DNA from: Apostichopus japonicus
Lineage: Eukaryota; Echinodermata; Holothuroidea; Aspidochirotida; Stichopodidae
NCBI RefSeq assembly: GCF_037975245.1
Contig: NC_092577.1
Coordinates: 25,169,398 to 25,233,397 of the forward strand
Length of the DNA stretch: 64,000 nucleotides
Direction of reading: 5' to 3'
Below, piece after piece: positions 32,701-43,737 of this stretch; the stretch's first letter is position 1, and the number at the start of each line of letters is the position of its first letter. Position numbers and translations under genes: made by a program. The notes beneath the pieces are model-generated. The model was not told the origin of the DNA and searched no databases. It saw only the letters and a list, made by a program, of their open reading frames with translations.

Positions 32701-34903
32701 ATATAGTTTACATTGATTAAGTTAACACCAACACCTTTTGAAGGAATAATTCAGGCCAGATTTAAAAAAAGAACCGGCCAGATTTTCAAAAGATCTGGCC
32801 CTATTTAAACAAATATCGCGCCAGAACCGGCACCGGATAATTGGTCACTAATCGCCCGGATAGTCCGGCCGGACCGGATATCCGGTGCACCTCTGAAACG
32901 TATTACAACTCCCATTGGAGTTGTATTCCCAACTCCGCTTCTTCGTTATTTTCTCCTTTGTTTACGTCAAACCTGTAGCAACCACACAACGCAATGTTTC
33001 GCTACCATACGATAAGCCTACGTGTGTGTATTCTTTACTGCAATATATCACCCTTAACCAATTAATGGATCTATTTTTAGCGCCAAATGAAACATAAACA
33101 TGACTTCGTTGATTCATTGATTCTGAATAGGAGGCCTGTAGAGCAAAATATGATAAGTAGTAAATGGTTCAATGTGTCTATAGAATACACACATATCGAA
33201 CGTATATAAGTCTAATTAGGCCGACATAGTTATTGACGATCCAAATTCGAAAAAAAAATAATACAAAATAGCCTCATTTGTCGTTTGTGATTGCAAAATG
33301 ATACAAAAATAGATAGACACGGGAAAACTTCGTAAAAAAAACAGCTCAACGCAATATGCTAATTTCAGCAGCTTGCCACTAAATATCGCAAAATATAACA
33401 GAATCTCACACAACCACACTAGCAACAAGCTATACTGAAAACAAGACCTGCTCCAAATTCGTAGGAAGCATGTTCTAAAGTTGGTAAATATTCTCGGGCA
33501 AACGATTTCACATTTACCAACGATTTACCACTACTTCATCAGTGTACTGGTTGACATTTATCGTTGTCTGATATTATGTGTCAATGCCGACATAGAATAC
33601 CATTTTGCAAGACAGATCTGCCACTAATGTAAAACATAGCCAAGAACGCTGAACACCATTTTACTGAAACACGGCAAAGTAACCATCAAAACAATACATC
33701 ACTCATTGTTCGCTTTTATGCGTGCTACAAGATATAGTAGCCTCGTAGATGCATTTGAAAATTTTTATTTACAATACGATTTCAGAAACGATGTAAATAC
33801 ATGATGTTTTTAGAATTATGATATCCAAGTCTGCAACTAGTACCGACTCCCCCACGCCCCTCCCACCCCACCAAATATGACACCAAATGATCTTTGCACA
33901 TTTTCTTTTCCACGCAACTAACTTTTCAACAAAGTGGCAAATTACCAGGTATTCCCATTAAGAACGGGAAACACATGGAAAAGACAGGACTTTCTCCTGG
34001 AGGATCCCGCCACCACGACCAAAATAAGCTGCATGCTGTGGGGAGAACATGCAGATAGGGTAACGACAGCAGATGCGGGGGCATCTATAAGTCTGACAAA
34101 CGTTGAAGTGGACGTGTGCAATAAGAAGACAAGTATCAAATCCACGGATTTAACAATGGTCAAGGTACAGTTATTTTCGTTCACCGTTTCCAAAAAAAAA
34201 ACATTACTGCACTAACATGTAGCTTTAACACTAACAAAACCACAAATTATGCTGCATAATTGTAGTAAGGAAAATTTATTTTACACAACATCCCAACAAG
34301 AAATTCATATGAGGTGGTTTCCCATAATGTGTTAAGGAATTACATAACAATAAGATATGAATGTTACAAAAACAAAACCCAATAAAGTAGTACACTACAC
34401 ACTGTTCATACAATTTGTTAACAAAATAGTAGCAATGGCCTGATAATTATTGGGGTGAATTGAAACCACAACAAATGATGGCAGCACAATTGCAACACGA
34501 CATTAAAAACACATCCAACAGATCTCCAACAATATGATAAGACAGCACACTCACAATGACTATCTGACACCAAAGGCTGTGTTCTGCTATCACCAAATGT
34601 GGAAGACTTGCTCCTACACTTTAGCACACTACTTGGCAGAAACTTCTTAAACATACACGTTATGATTGAAATAAGAAACATTAACATGCACCTATCAAGA
34701 CAGGAATTTAAATTAAAACGGCACCAAAACCAATTACTAAAAGTTATGTACCAACATCAATCCATCTTTTGAAGAAGACATTGTTTTACGTTGATAGCAG
34801 TTTTGTCTCCTTGTCCTATACCCTACCACACTAAGAAATTTTACTTATTTTATTAGCTTTTCTAGATACACGAATCCATGGTACTTGGGGTGGATGAAGA
34901 TCA
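29760..34903 (+). CDS. Candidate host gene, four exons, OB-fold (RPA/SSB-like) segment
   Basis: Exon a, 29,760-30,007, follows TTTGCATTTCAG and ends before GTAACT. It contains an ATG at 29,762 and reads MALKRYTLYVLTEPTSRG onward for 82 codons. Exon b, 30,567-30,703, lies between CAACAG and GTATGT (IFQTEKSFEVNEEVVEKFF). Exon c, 33,949-34,164, is open for 72 codons: WKRQDFLLED, then ISCMLWGEHAD, then SISLTNVEVDV. Exon d, 34,866-34,903, lies between TTTTCTAG and GTAAGT (IHESMVLGVDED). Exon c has the strand pattern of RPA70/SSB-type OB folds (W-x-R ... D-x-L-E-D ... L-W-G-E ... L-x-N-V-x-V), suggesting single-strand nucleic acid binding. Joints a-b and c-d keep frame. b-c does not (phase 2 to 0), so an exon is probably missed between them, where a hAT MITE sits. 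The end of the gene is not found. Confidence 0.5.
30704..32426. other. Intron-like noncoding DNA
   Basis: AT-rich DNA with a short direct repeat (ATGGTTAAAATATATT) at about 31,716-31,770. No convincing exon was seen, although phase suggests one exists between 30,704 and 33,948. Confidence 0.4.
32427..32894 (+). mobile_element. Nonautonomous deletion derivative of the hAT element (468 bp)
   Basis: The left end TAGGATGCAG ... TTTTTGGATCCGGCC and the right end CCGGACCGGATATCCGGTGCAC match the termini of the hAT at 18,974-27,011. The interior joins the left 180 bp of that element to its right 250 bp at about 32,633, with the transposase removed. Flanks GAAACATA (32,419-32,426) and GAAACGTA (32,895-32,902) are an 8-bp duplication with one mismatch. 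It lies in the probable intron of the OB-fold candidate gene. Confidence 0.88.
32903..33948. other. Intron-like noncoding DNA
   Basis: No supported coding exon or repeat. Confidence 0.4.
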
Positions 34904-36669
34904 GTAAGTATACAAATCTCGTTTAAAACATTTCCTAAACATGTAGTAACTGTAATTAGCTACAAAATCCACATGAGAACGAATTCATTGTTTGGTATAT
35001 TTATGATGTGTCAGATTCTTCAGATATAAGAAGAAACTAATTGACACAGATATGATTGGCATTGAACTGAATAACCGAAATATACTATTTTACAAACGAG
35101 ATTAGTTGGGGGGGGGGGAGGTATATCAAGCTTCCAAAATTCTATAACCAGTTTTATTTTAAAATATTTAAATGATATTAACGACTCTGGAACACAGGAA
35201 CACTATATCAAGTTGACGCCTTAAAAGACAAATTGAGGATGGAAAAGAGAACAACGGATGGCACTCTTTGCTTCATGAATATAACGGTTTCAACAAAAGT
35301 TTCACGGTTTCAACGGTTTCACTACAAGATTTTCAACAATTTCTTCCTAAACAGAGACCACATCACCCTCATCACAGAGACAAGAGAGGCGTTGATAGTG
35401 ACAACAGACCTCATCGCCGAAATGAATATGATATAGATATATGATATATATATGATATATATGCGTAGAGGAATTGACAAACAAGACGCCGATTCAGGTC
35501 ACTGCGACAACAGACAAAGGCAAAATAATGAAAGTAGCATTAGCTCTCGATTCAGATACTGAATAAACCTACAGCCCATCAACATATTAACTCTTGTTTT
35601 CTTTTTATCATTGTGTTATATTAAACGAAAGAGCAATAAACAAAAAATAACTCGAAAGCCAACCGATTTGCTTCACCTTCATCATACAAATCCAGGGACA
35701 TCTTCCCTACAAGATTGACACTATAATCACAAGAATTTAGAAATAATAAAAGTACATTCCGTTTGCATTGACGTGACAAATTTAAACATGATGGTCCACC
35801 ATAATTCCAACAAAAATAATGATAACTAAATAGCATTGAATGCTTCCTTCTCCGCCACCCAAACAATTTGAAAACACCGCAAAGACAAATGTTTCGTTTT
35901 CTAACAATTCAAAACCTAACATTATAACCATTTCTCCAACAGAATATAACATATTGGAAAAACTTTGAAAATCAACCGATCACAAATAGCTCACATGTTA
36001 ATATATGCATCATCGTTAAAAACAAGTTATAGAGAAGCGTTAGTACCAGTCAATATTTTAGAAGGTATCCAAATTACATGGTGTTATAGACGTATTGAAC
36101 ACATTGTTACAAGATTACACATATGTGAAAAAAAACATAATACGTTACCACAGAAGACACGCCTTCGTTGAAAGAGCATGCAAAGAATAACGAAAAGGGT
36201 TACATCCAAATGGCTGCCACGTTTCCTATACCTGCTCCGAATCAAACTAAATACGCGAACACTGCAATCCCATAAAACCCCACTGGATGTTAGTAAACGT
36301 AAAACATCCCTCTCCACACCCCCCCCCCCCCCAAAAAGGAAAAATATCGAAGACCAAAGAAACTGCCGGACATATGCCCCAAAAAAAAACAAATATAGCA
36401 CATGACTGGGATTTTTCTGGCTCCAAAACACACAGAAGTAGAGAATAAAAACACATAAAGCCAATAAACTACGAGATCACGTTACAAAACATGCTGGAGG
36501 CCGACTTCGCAAAGCAGAACTATGCCAACTAGCAATAAAAAAACAAAAATGGATCCTGAAGACAAACAATCACCACACCACAGATAAATCACATTACAAA
36601 AAAAAACACATATAGGACACCATGCATAATTGGACCTTGCATCAAACCTGTAAACATCCCCAAAACACT
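34904..36669. other. Noncoding stretch with simple repeats
   Basis: A G-run at about 35,108-35,118, an ATATGAT microsatellite at 35,427-35,463 and a C-run at 36,319-36,332. Further exons of the candidate gene may hide here, but I could not support any. Confidence 0.4.
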
Positions 36670-36840
36670 TATCAGAGAGGTCATCAGAGGTCAAATTGAG
36701 GTCCCAACCCTAACGGACAATTCGTTCTCAAGTTATCGCGAAAATAATTGTTTTTTAACATTAATTGACCTTTGGTGACCTTGGATCACATGAATGTTAA
36801 GTTTCAAAATGTTCCCCTAAGGTCAAGTGAAACGTAATAG
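36670..36840 (-). repeat. Fragment of the AGGTCA-rich repeat family
   Basis: Reverse-strand match to the array at 10.0-12.3 kb: CCAACCCTAACGGACAATT, CTCAAGTTATCGCGAAAATA and ATTGACCTTTGGTGACCTTG in the same order. Confidence 0.75.
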
Positions 36841-37853
36841 ATTTCCTTCAAACTTGCCAAAAAATTGAGAAGCTACATATCAAAACCCTGTTACTCCAAA
36901 TTAAGTTAATAACCAAGCTAATTCCGTAAGATAATGACGTCACGGGGGGAACCGCCAATGTTACCAAAACTAAGTAGGCATAATATGGTAACCGAGATCA
37001 AAGCCGTAAACAATACGTCACGGACAGTAAACAAAATATCATATGAGAATGGGTGCACAACAGTACAAGAAAGTTTCGTGTTCGTCAAACACTGTATACA
37101 GCGATATCTTAGTACCAGTGCACTCCGCAGCCAGCCTAGCTGCCTAAGTAAAGATTGGCTTGGACCTTCGAGCGAATTCTTATGTGTGCAGTGCGCACTT
37201 CACTAGTTAAAGTTTCGTTTCCTATCGCCTATCCGCGCAACTTGGATTCGGAACACCAACAGCTCGCCGTCTACAAGACAATGCCGTTCCTTCTCTATTT
37301 GGAGAAAGTATCTTCAAATCTCTCGGAGATATAGAAACAAGTAGACCAGTAGTTGCGAAGCTGGATCGGAAAAGAGTAAGGGTATTTTCTGGCCTAGGCC
37401 TACTACAAGGACTAAGTTAGTATTATTACTAACTTACAGTAGGCTAATTCTTATAATTTCGATCAGTTGGTTAGGCCCTAAATTAGGTATGGCGACGATA
37501 AAGTTAGGCGTAGGCTAGGGCTCATTTGATCAGTGGTACATCATGAAGAATCCAGAATGACAAGCATCAGATGTTTACATGTCATTTTGCCCAATAATGT
37601 GCTCCCACCTATCTTCGTACTCAGTCATGGCTCATATGTGGCACAGTAAATGACATCCTTTTATTTTGCCATTTTTGGTGGTAGGGCTGCAATTTTGTTA
37701 CAAGAGGAAACGCTTGTGACAGGTGAACATGCTTTCCAAAAAATCCGACTGCTTTCTTAAATGAACTTTCATAACTTCCTTGTTATTTTCTTTCCCAATT
37801 TTCACTACTTAAATTAATCTAGAAGCTGTTCCCCAACCAACTGCAGTGAAAAT
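36841..37853. other. Noncoding stretch
   Basis: No gene or repeat recognised. It contains a CpG-containing segment at about 37,080-37,300, which could be a promoter or first exon, but nothing proves this. Confidence 0.35.
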
Positions 37854-37867
37854 ACAAAGGCAGGATT

Positions 37868-38084
37868 TTTGGACGCTGGTGTGCTGGGGAAGGATTTTTC
37901 GTTTCGCTGCGTGCGGGTCGTCCTTTTGTATTTTTTGGAATGTTTCTGCGGGGGGGGGGGGGTGTTGGGCGTTTTTGTCGCTGCAGGTCGCTTGACCTGA
38001 GTTTCGTTTTGCAGAATGGGATGGTTCGGTAGTGCCGTTTGGCCGTGACGTTTTGTATTCCGCATGGCGGATCACGTAAAAAGC
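37868..38084 (+). mobile_element. LINE family A 3' tail with perfect 14-bp TSD
   Basis: This is a 217-bp 5'-truncated insertion of the family A 3' UTR. It contains a G-run at 37,952-37,963 and ends CACGTAAAAAGC. The duplication ACAAAGGCAGGATT occurs at 37,854-37,867 and 38,085-38,098. It fixes the 3' terminus of the LINE and shows target DNA beginning AC. Confidence 0.92.
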
Positions 38085-38098
38085 ACAAAGGCAGGATT

Positions 38099-38821
38099 CT
38101 GCAGAATGTACATCTCCATCTAGAGGTAGCATGCTCATGTGCTTGTAAATACCGAAAAACAGTTGGGAAATGGGTGAGGGGAGGACGATGACAGGCATTA
38201 AAGATTTCAGTAGTCAGCTTTGAACGGGATACAAGGAATATCCACCAGTAAAACATCGAGGCATGTATATGGGGGCAAGCTACCAGACAAAAAGGAGGCA
38301 GCAGTATTACGCCCAAAAGGTCCCCATAAATACGCATAAATAGAGTGATGGATGGGGGGGGGGGGAATGTGGTGGAGAAGTGTAACCTAGGGTAATACAA
38401 GGAACAATGGAAAACTCATACATCTATAGAGTATTCTGTAGCAGAAGTGAGTACAGGGGCGAAAATTAAAACTGCACATTGGGGCAGGCTGACTAGGGGA
38501 TAACATACATTGTATTTTATCCATCATATCCGCCTGCCTGACGAGAGTGGTTGAGTAGGCTATACCTGATGGCTTGACAGGAAAATATACAGGCTACATC
38601 TATAGTTACTGAGAGAAGGGAGATTGTAGTTATACTATATGAACCAAGCTGTTCGTCATTTGCAATGCTCATGGTGTGAGTGGCCCATATTTTTGCAGCC
38701 ACATAAAGGAGGATATACTCTCCTTGAGAAAAGATAAGAGAACCATCTAGGCAGCTGACCCCTGTCCATGAGCAGCCTACTGTATGTGTGTGGTATAATA
38801 AGCGTTTATTCTAATTTTCAG
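38099..38821. other. Noncoding stretch
   Basis: Contains a G-run at about 38,354-38,365. No supported gene. Confidence 0.4.
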
Positions 38822-39064
38822 TGAATGTAACACATGTAGAAGTCCAGTGTTCACTGGTCCCCCTACCACCATTGAAGTTGCTGACTGGACCAACACAGAC
38901 AAGAACACCATCAATGCAACCAGGGCCATCTCACAGTGGCGATCATGGTCCGTCTGCTGCCGTGGCATCCTCATCGGGATACACCGAAAAACCGCCAGGT
39001 AGTCTGAACTACACTCCATCAGTTCATCTGATGAATCTGAACATGACAAAGGTGACGCTTCAAG
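38822..39064 (+). CDS. Possible coding exon, Pro/Ser-rich, unrecognised
   Basis: After TAATTTTCAG the DNA is open for 81 codons (NVTHVEVQCSLVPLPPLKLL and onward) to CTTCAAG before GTAATT. The composition is rich in Pro, Ser and Thr. A similar candidate with an acceptor TATTCTACAG lies at 40,312-40,469 (DYVWEIFDCLHNFCRSGTLG), also plus strand. No domain is recognised in either, and their link is only suggested by strand and spacing. They could be exons of an unknown gene or chance. Confidence 0.25.
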
Positions 39065-39817
39065 GTAATTTTCAAGATTGGTGCTATCACTTTCTGGAAA
39101 GAGGATTGTAAGTGTGCCTCATGAATATTCAGTATGTGAGGTCATGCCCTCTGTTTGGATATTCCTGCATGTGCAATTGAGAGTTCCAGGGACCTCACTT
39201 GCATTCCAGAGCTGAGTAGAGTCAGTTGTGACCAGATAGCTTATACCTTATACCTGTACATACACCTACTGTAATACTATACCTGTAACTTGTGCCAGGG
39301 TGTGGCAGCCTGTGCAATATATCCATACTGTGTGACTTTGTCACTGATTTGCGTTTGAATAAGAGTAGAGGATACCAAAGAGGTACGTTTTAATTATTGC
39401 GGTTTATAGAGAATTTATATATATTTTGTAGAATCTGTTTGAGTTGCGTCTTTGAGGTTTGCGTTGTATTTTCTCGTATTTATGTGTTACTTGTATGTTT
39501 GTGACGATTGCGATTTACTGATTACTTTGTGATATATTTGTACGTTTATAGACAATTTATATATATATTTTTTGTAGTTTTCACGGATTAAAATAGACGA
39601 GTGCGTAATCCAGTAGAAGCCTCAGTGTCCTCCTTACTCTATACATCTACCTCTACACCACCACGGCTACAAGGATCATTATTCATTTTGACACCAACAC
39701 TGTGGGGCAGTCTGGAATGTGTGGTGAGGCCATCAGTCTTTACTTCATTTAGCATATACATGCTGTATCTGGTAGAGTTGTCACAGCGGTATGTGAACAC
39801 AAACAAGTAGTTGGAGT
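39065..39817. other. Noncoding stretch
   Basis: No supported feature; a short AATTTATATATAT motif recurs at 39,411 and 39,554. Confidence 0.4.
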
Positions 39818-39886
39818 TTTCACCATTTGTATTCAGTAGCAGATATAATATACTCTGTTATCTGCTACTGAATACAAATGGTGAAA
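39818..39886. repeat. Perfect 28-bp inverted repeat, 13-nt loop
   Basis: The arms are 39,818-39,845 and 39,859-39,886, perfectly complementary (left arm begins TTTCACCATTTGTATTCAGT). The loop is TAATATACTCTGT. It would form a long hairpin of small-RNA precursor size in either transcript. Confidence 0.9.
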
Positions 39887-41094
39887 GTTGCATCCTATAC
39901 ACTCTTTTACCATGGATTACAAGGGGATGGGACAGGATGTTACTCTGTCCACATGTTTACTTTACTACATAAACAGTGGTTAAGCTACTGAGAAAATGAC
40001 CACACATCCTGCTGAAGATTACATAATCCATAATAATTAGGTGCACAAACAGGTGTAGGATTTTTGTTGTAATCAGTAAAGATATATTGGAATTGTTCAG
40101 GCACAAGTTGTCAGGTAAAACCTGACCCATGTATCCACACCAATCGAGGTGTATCAGCTGTCGCCTTAGTTGGGCATCCAAAGACTTGACTGACAACTGT
40201 GCATTGTGCCATGACTATTGACCGAAATGGAGTGATTGGAATGCCTCTATCTAAATGGTATGTTTTATGAAGTATTATTATATTATTCTTCATATCTTTA
40301 CTATTCTACAGATTACGTATGGGAAATTTTTGACTGCTTGCACAACTTCTGCAGAAGTGGAACTCTGGGAGAGGAGTGTCCTGTTCCTGTCAGAAAAGAG
40401 CAACCACCACTTGCAAGCTCCTATCTTCATCCAAACAAAGAGGATGCCATAAAACAAAAGCTTTGCTGAAGTGGTTGATGGCCTCCCAATGTCTAATTTT
40501 GTTTCATTGTAGTGGGGAGCAATCGACTCTGTGTATTGTCTGTTCAAATGATGTTTTCGCACAGCTGCAGAGCAGTGTTAATTAAAAGGTCGCTACCAGC
40601 CTTTAGGGAAGTTGCTAAAGTCTTACGTTAAAGTTTTACTTACATCTGCTTTCCATTGTAAGTAACACAATGATAACATTATATTTAAACAAAAGTTCCA
40701 ATGACAAGTATTCCTCTCTAGAGAGCTTAGACTTCATAAATATCAATTTCATGCGGACTTAATATTTGGTGTTTGAAACATGTTGCAAATTTTTGCTTAA
40801 GAGCCAATTTCCAATGACTTCATAACGGCCTCAATTATTGGGGCATACTAACATGTCAAAATAGAAAGAAAAAAAAGGCCGATGTTGCCTCGTTTCCAAC
40901 TCTTTTTCCCACTTCTGAATCCATTCCCTAGATTGATAAAATCTGGTTATGAAATTAGCTTAAGACGAAAAGCTGGTGTGAGGTGCCACCTTCTCCCTCC
41001 CCCAACTTGTAACAGACTGCTGAAGAAGGTAATACTTTCGAGTTTCAGATTTCTACATACCCAATGCACTGCGCAGAACACTGCGCAGAAGTCA
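39887..41094. other. Mostly noncoding stretch
   Basis: Apart from the weak exon candidate at 40,312-40,469 I see no feature. Confidence 0.4.
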
Positions 41095-42373
41095 AGTCTA
41101 CGTGTCGCTTGACCTCTAACCAGTTCACAACCCGTCCCAAAATATCAACCGTGTCACACTTTCACACTGGGAGTTATTGCATTATATGTCTGAAAATTAA
41201 TTTTCTTTGCCCATTTTCCCAACAAAATATTTTATTTTTTTAACATTAATTGACCTTTGGTGACCTTGGATCACATGACCATTAAGTTTCAAAATGTTCC
41301 CCTAACCAGTTCACAAGTTGTCCCAAAATATCAACCGTCTCACACTTTGGCACTGGAAGTTATTGCATTAAATGTCTGAAGATTAACTTTGACCTTGTAT
41401 AACTTAACACACAAAGGTCACCTTGGGTCAACTTATTGACATTTTTCATCAGTGAGACGTAAATATAGCATCAAACTATAAAAATTAAAACAATTTTTTC
41501 TTTGCCCATTTTCTCCCCCGAAAATACTACTTTTTTAACATTGACCTTTGGTGACCTCGGATTACACATGACCGTTAAGTTTGAAAATAGTCTCCTTTTA
41601 CCATTTGCAACTTGTCCAAAAATATCAACTGTGTCACAAACTGGCACTGGGGGTTATTGCATTAAATGTCTGAAAACTAACTTTGGCCTGGTATAACTTT
41701 GCACACGAAGGTCACACGGGTGTCAACCCATTGACATTTTTGATCGGAAGGTACCTTTCATATCCAAATCTAGCATCAAAACCATACATTTTCTTTTTTG
41801 TTCGTTTCCTCCCTAAATAAGCACATTTTTTTTGAATGTGATCTTTGACCTTGCTTTCAGATGTAGTTTTATCTCCTGATTACAAAAAAACAAAACGTAA
41901 AGTCTGTATACAGCCATCCTAACTCCGACCGAAAAACTTTGACCCCATATAACTTCGCACAAAAAGGTCACACGGGGTCAACCTGATGACATTTATGATC
42001 AGAAGGTACCTTTCACATCTGAAAATAACATCAAAACTGAAAAAATCCCCAAAACACGAAAAGGTCACCAGAGGTCAAATGGAGGGTGAAGGGTCACCCA
42101 GATGCGGGTCGACAATTGGATTACATTGAGGCAACTCCCAACCCTAACGGACATTACGTTCGCAAGTTATTGCAAAAATACTAGTTTTTATCATTAATTA
42201 ACCTTTGGTGACCTCGGATCACATGACCGTGAAGAAGACATCACAACCGAGGACCTGAAATTTTTTTCTTCAAGTCCTCGGTCAGATAGCAAAACAAACG
42301 CACACATACATACATACATACATACATACACACATACATACATACATACACACACACGCCAACCTGACTGCAT
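41095..42373 (-). repeat. AGGTCA-rich repeat array, reverse copy
   Basis: Reverse-strand relatives of the units at 10.0-12.3 kb in at least three partial copies. Recurring phrases are ATTGACCTTTGGTGACCT, CAATAACTCCCAGT-type complements and GGTCACCCAGATGCGGGTCGAC. It ends with an ACAT/AC microsatellite (42,300-42,357) and GCCAACCTGACTGCATAGGTG, which is the reverse of the family start. An inserted or variant phrase around 42,240-42,290 contains an inverted ACCGAGGAC...GTCCTCGGT. Confidence 0.75.
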
Positions 42374-42388
42374 AGGTGTTTTTATTTG

Positions 42389-43330
42389 TAACGTCAGTCA
42401 CACGGTTTTCGGCATCGATTAAAAGGCCATGCAAATCAACTGATAATCTCTAGTTGACATTCCACCCCTTATGCCAACATGTCTCAAGACTGACGTGACA
42501 TGGTTACATGCTCAGTTTTATAGTTATGCCAAGATGTATTCTGGAAAACTGGCAAAAGCGTAACGTGAGTCGCGGTTGAATTGCCCTTCTATTCTTTATT
42601 GTATGTCCCGTCAGGGGGGTGACGTTTCAATTCTTGGTTAGTGCTAACATAGACATGTGTCCCGTCAGGCGGGTGAAGTTTTTATTCGTGGTTAGTGTAA
42701 TTCAATTTCATTTTGTTTTTATTTCCAGTATAAATCATTACAAATTTAATTTATAAATAGGAAAATAAATAAAATTAGGATTAAGATATAAAATAGCAGA
42801 TATAAAATAGCAAATACTAGACATAACACTGAAAAATCATTGCTGCATGAACATGGACGCCCTGTCATCAAAAGAATTCCTATAAAGTTATGTTTTTAAC
42901 AAACACACATCAAAGGATGACTTGATATTAACGACCATTCTTTCTTATGCATACTTTGAGAAGAAATTTTCAATAAAGAAGTGGTTTTTTCGGTTCTTTT
43001 CATGTAACGTCAGTCACACGGTTTTCGGCATCGATTAAAATGCCATGCAATCAAATGGTAATATCTTGTTGACATTCCATCCCTTATGCCAACATGTCTC
43101 AACACTAACAACGTGACATGATTACATGCTCAGTTTTATAGTGATGCAATGATGTATTCCGGAAAACTGGCAAAAGCGTAAACATGAGTCGCGGTGGAAT
43201 TGCCCTTCTATTCTTTATTGGGGATTGTATGTCCCGTCAGGCGGGTGACGTTTCAATGTGTTAGTGTTAACATAGACATGTGTCCCGTCAGGCGGGTGAA
43301 GTCTCAATTCGCGGTTATTGTAATTCAATT
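42389..43330. repeat. Direct duplication of a 320-bp unit (two copies, 615 bp apart)
   Basis: The segment starting GTAACGTCAGTCACACGG occurs at about 42,390-42,700 and 43,003-43,320. Each copy contains two CCCGTCAGGCGGGTGA-type palindromes, and each is followed by the reverse 3' end of the CR1/Jockey LINE. The composite, rather than either part, was therefore duplicated. Confidence 0.8.
42702..42900 (-). mobile_element. CR1/Jockey-type LINE 3' end fragment
   Basis: Reverse match to the 3' UTR at 13,900-14,020, beginning at an AATTCAATTTC tail and ending in C-terminal ORF codons. Confidence 0.7.
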
Positions 43331-43737
43331 CTTTATTTCCAGTAGAAATCATTACAAATTTATAAATAGGAAAAGAAATAAAATTAAGATTAACATAACA
43401 AAATAGTAAATACTAGACACAACACTGAAAAATCACAACAAGGGTTCTAGAGCACCATGCTGTATGAACATGGACGCCCTATTATGAAAAGAATTCCTAT
43501 AAAGTTGAATCCTGAATCTGGGAGTTATTGCAGCATTCCTCAAGTTGTACTTTGTCTTATTGCACAGAGAGTTTATTGCACAATGGGGTGGGTGTCCTTT
43601 ATTTCTATGAATGTCATTTCTATGAAAGTGATACCAGACCGGGATAGCATATATGCTATTTGGCAAGATAGAGCTGAAACACCCTTTCCCGAATATGGAC
43701 AGGAAAGTGAGGAGCAATATACATGAGTGTGGCGACA
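43318..43737 (-). mobile_element. CR1/Jockey-type LINE 3' fragment with ORF C-terminus
   Basis: On the minus strand this reads the 3' tail (TTCAATTC), the 3' UTR and the C-terminal codons (NLRNAAITPRFRIQLYRN ... HGALEPLL). These are homologous to 13,480-14,020, with an internal deletion. A plus-strand LINE B begins right at its upstream edge. Confidence 0.75.

Noticed and set aside
36178-36464. Open frames on both strands around a C-run
   Set aside because: Low-complexity, driven by homopolymers; no domain and no splice logic.
37809-38400. Long overlapping minus-strand open frames
   Set aside because: They run across a LINE 3' UTR and a G-run; composition is that of antisense repeat, not protein.
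42240-42292. ACCGAGGAC ... GTCCTCGGT inverted repeat as a terminator or miRNA
   Set aside because: It lies inside the dispersed repeat family, with a short imperfect stem, so independent function is unsupported.
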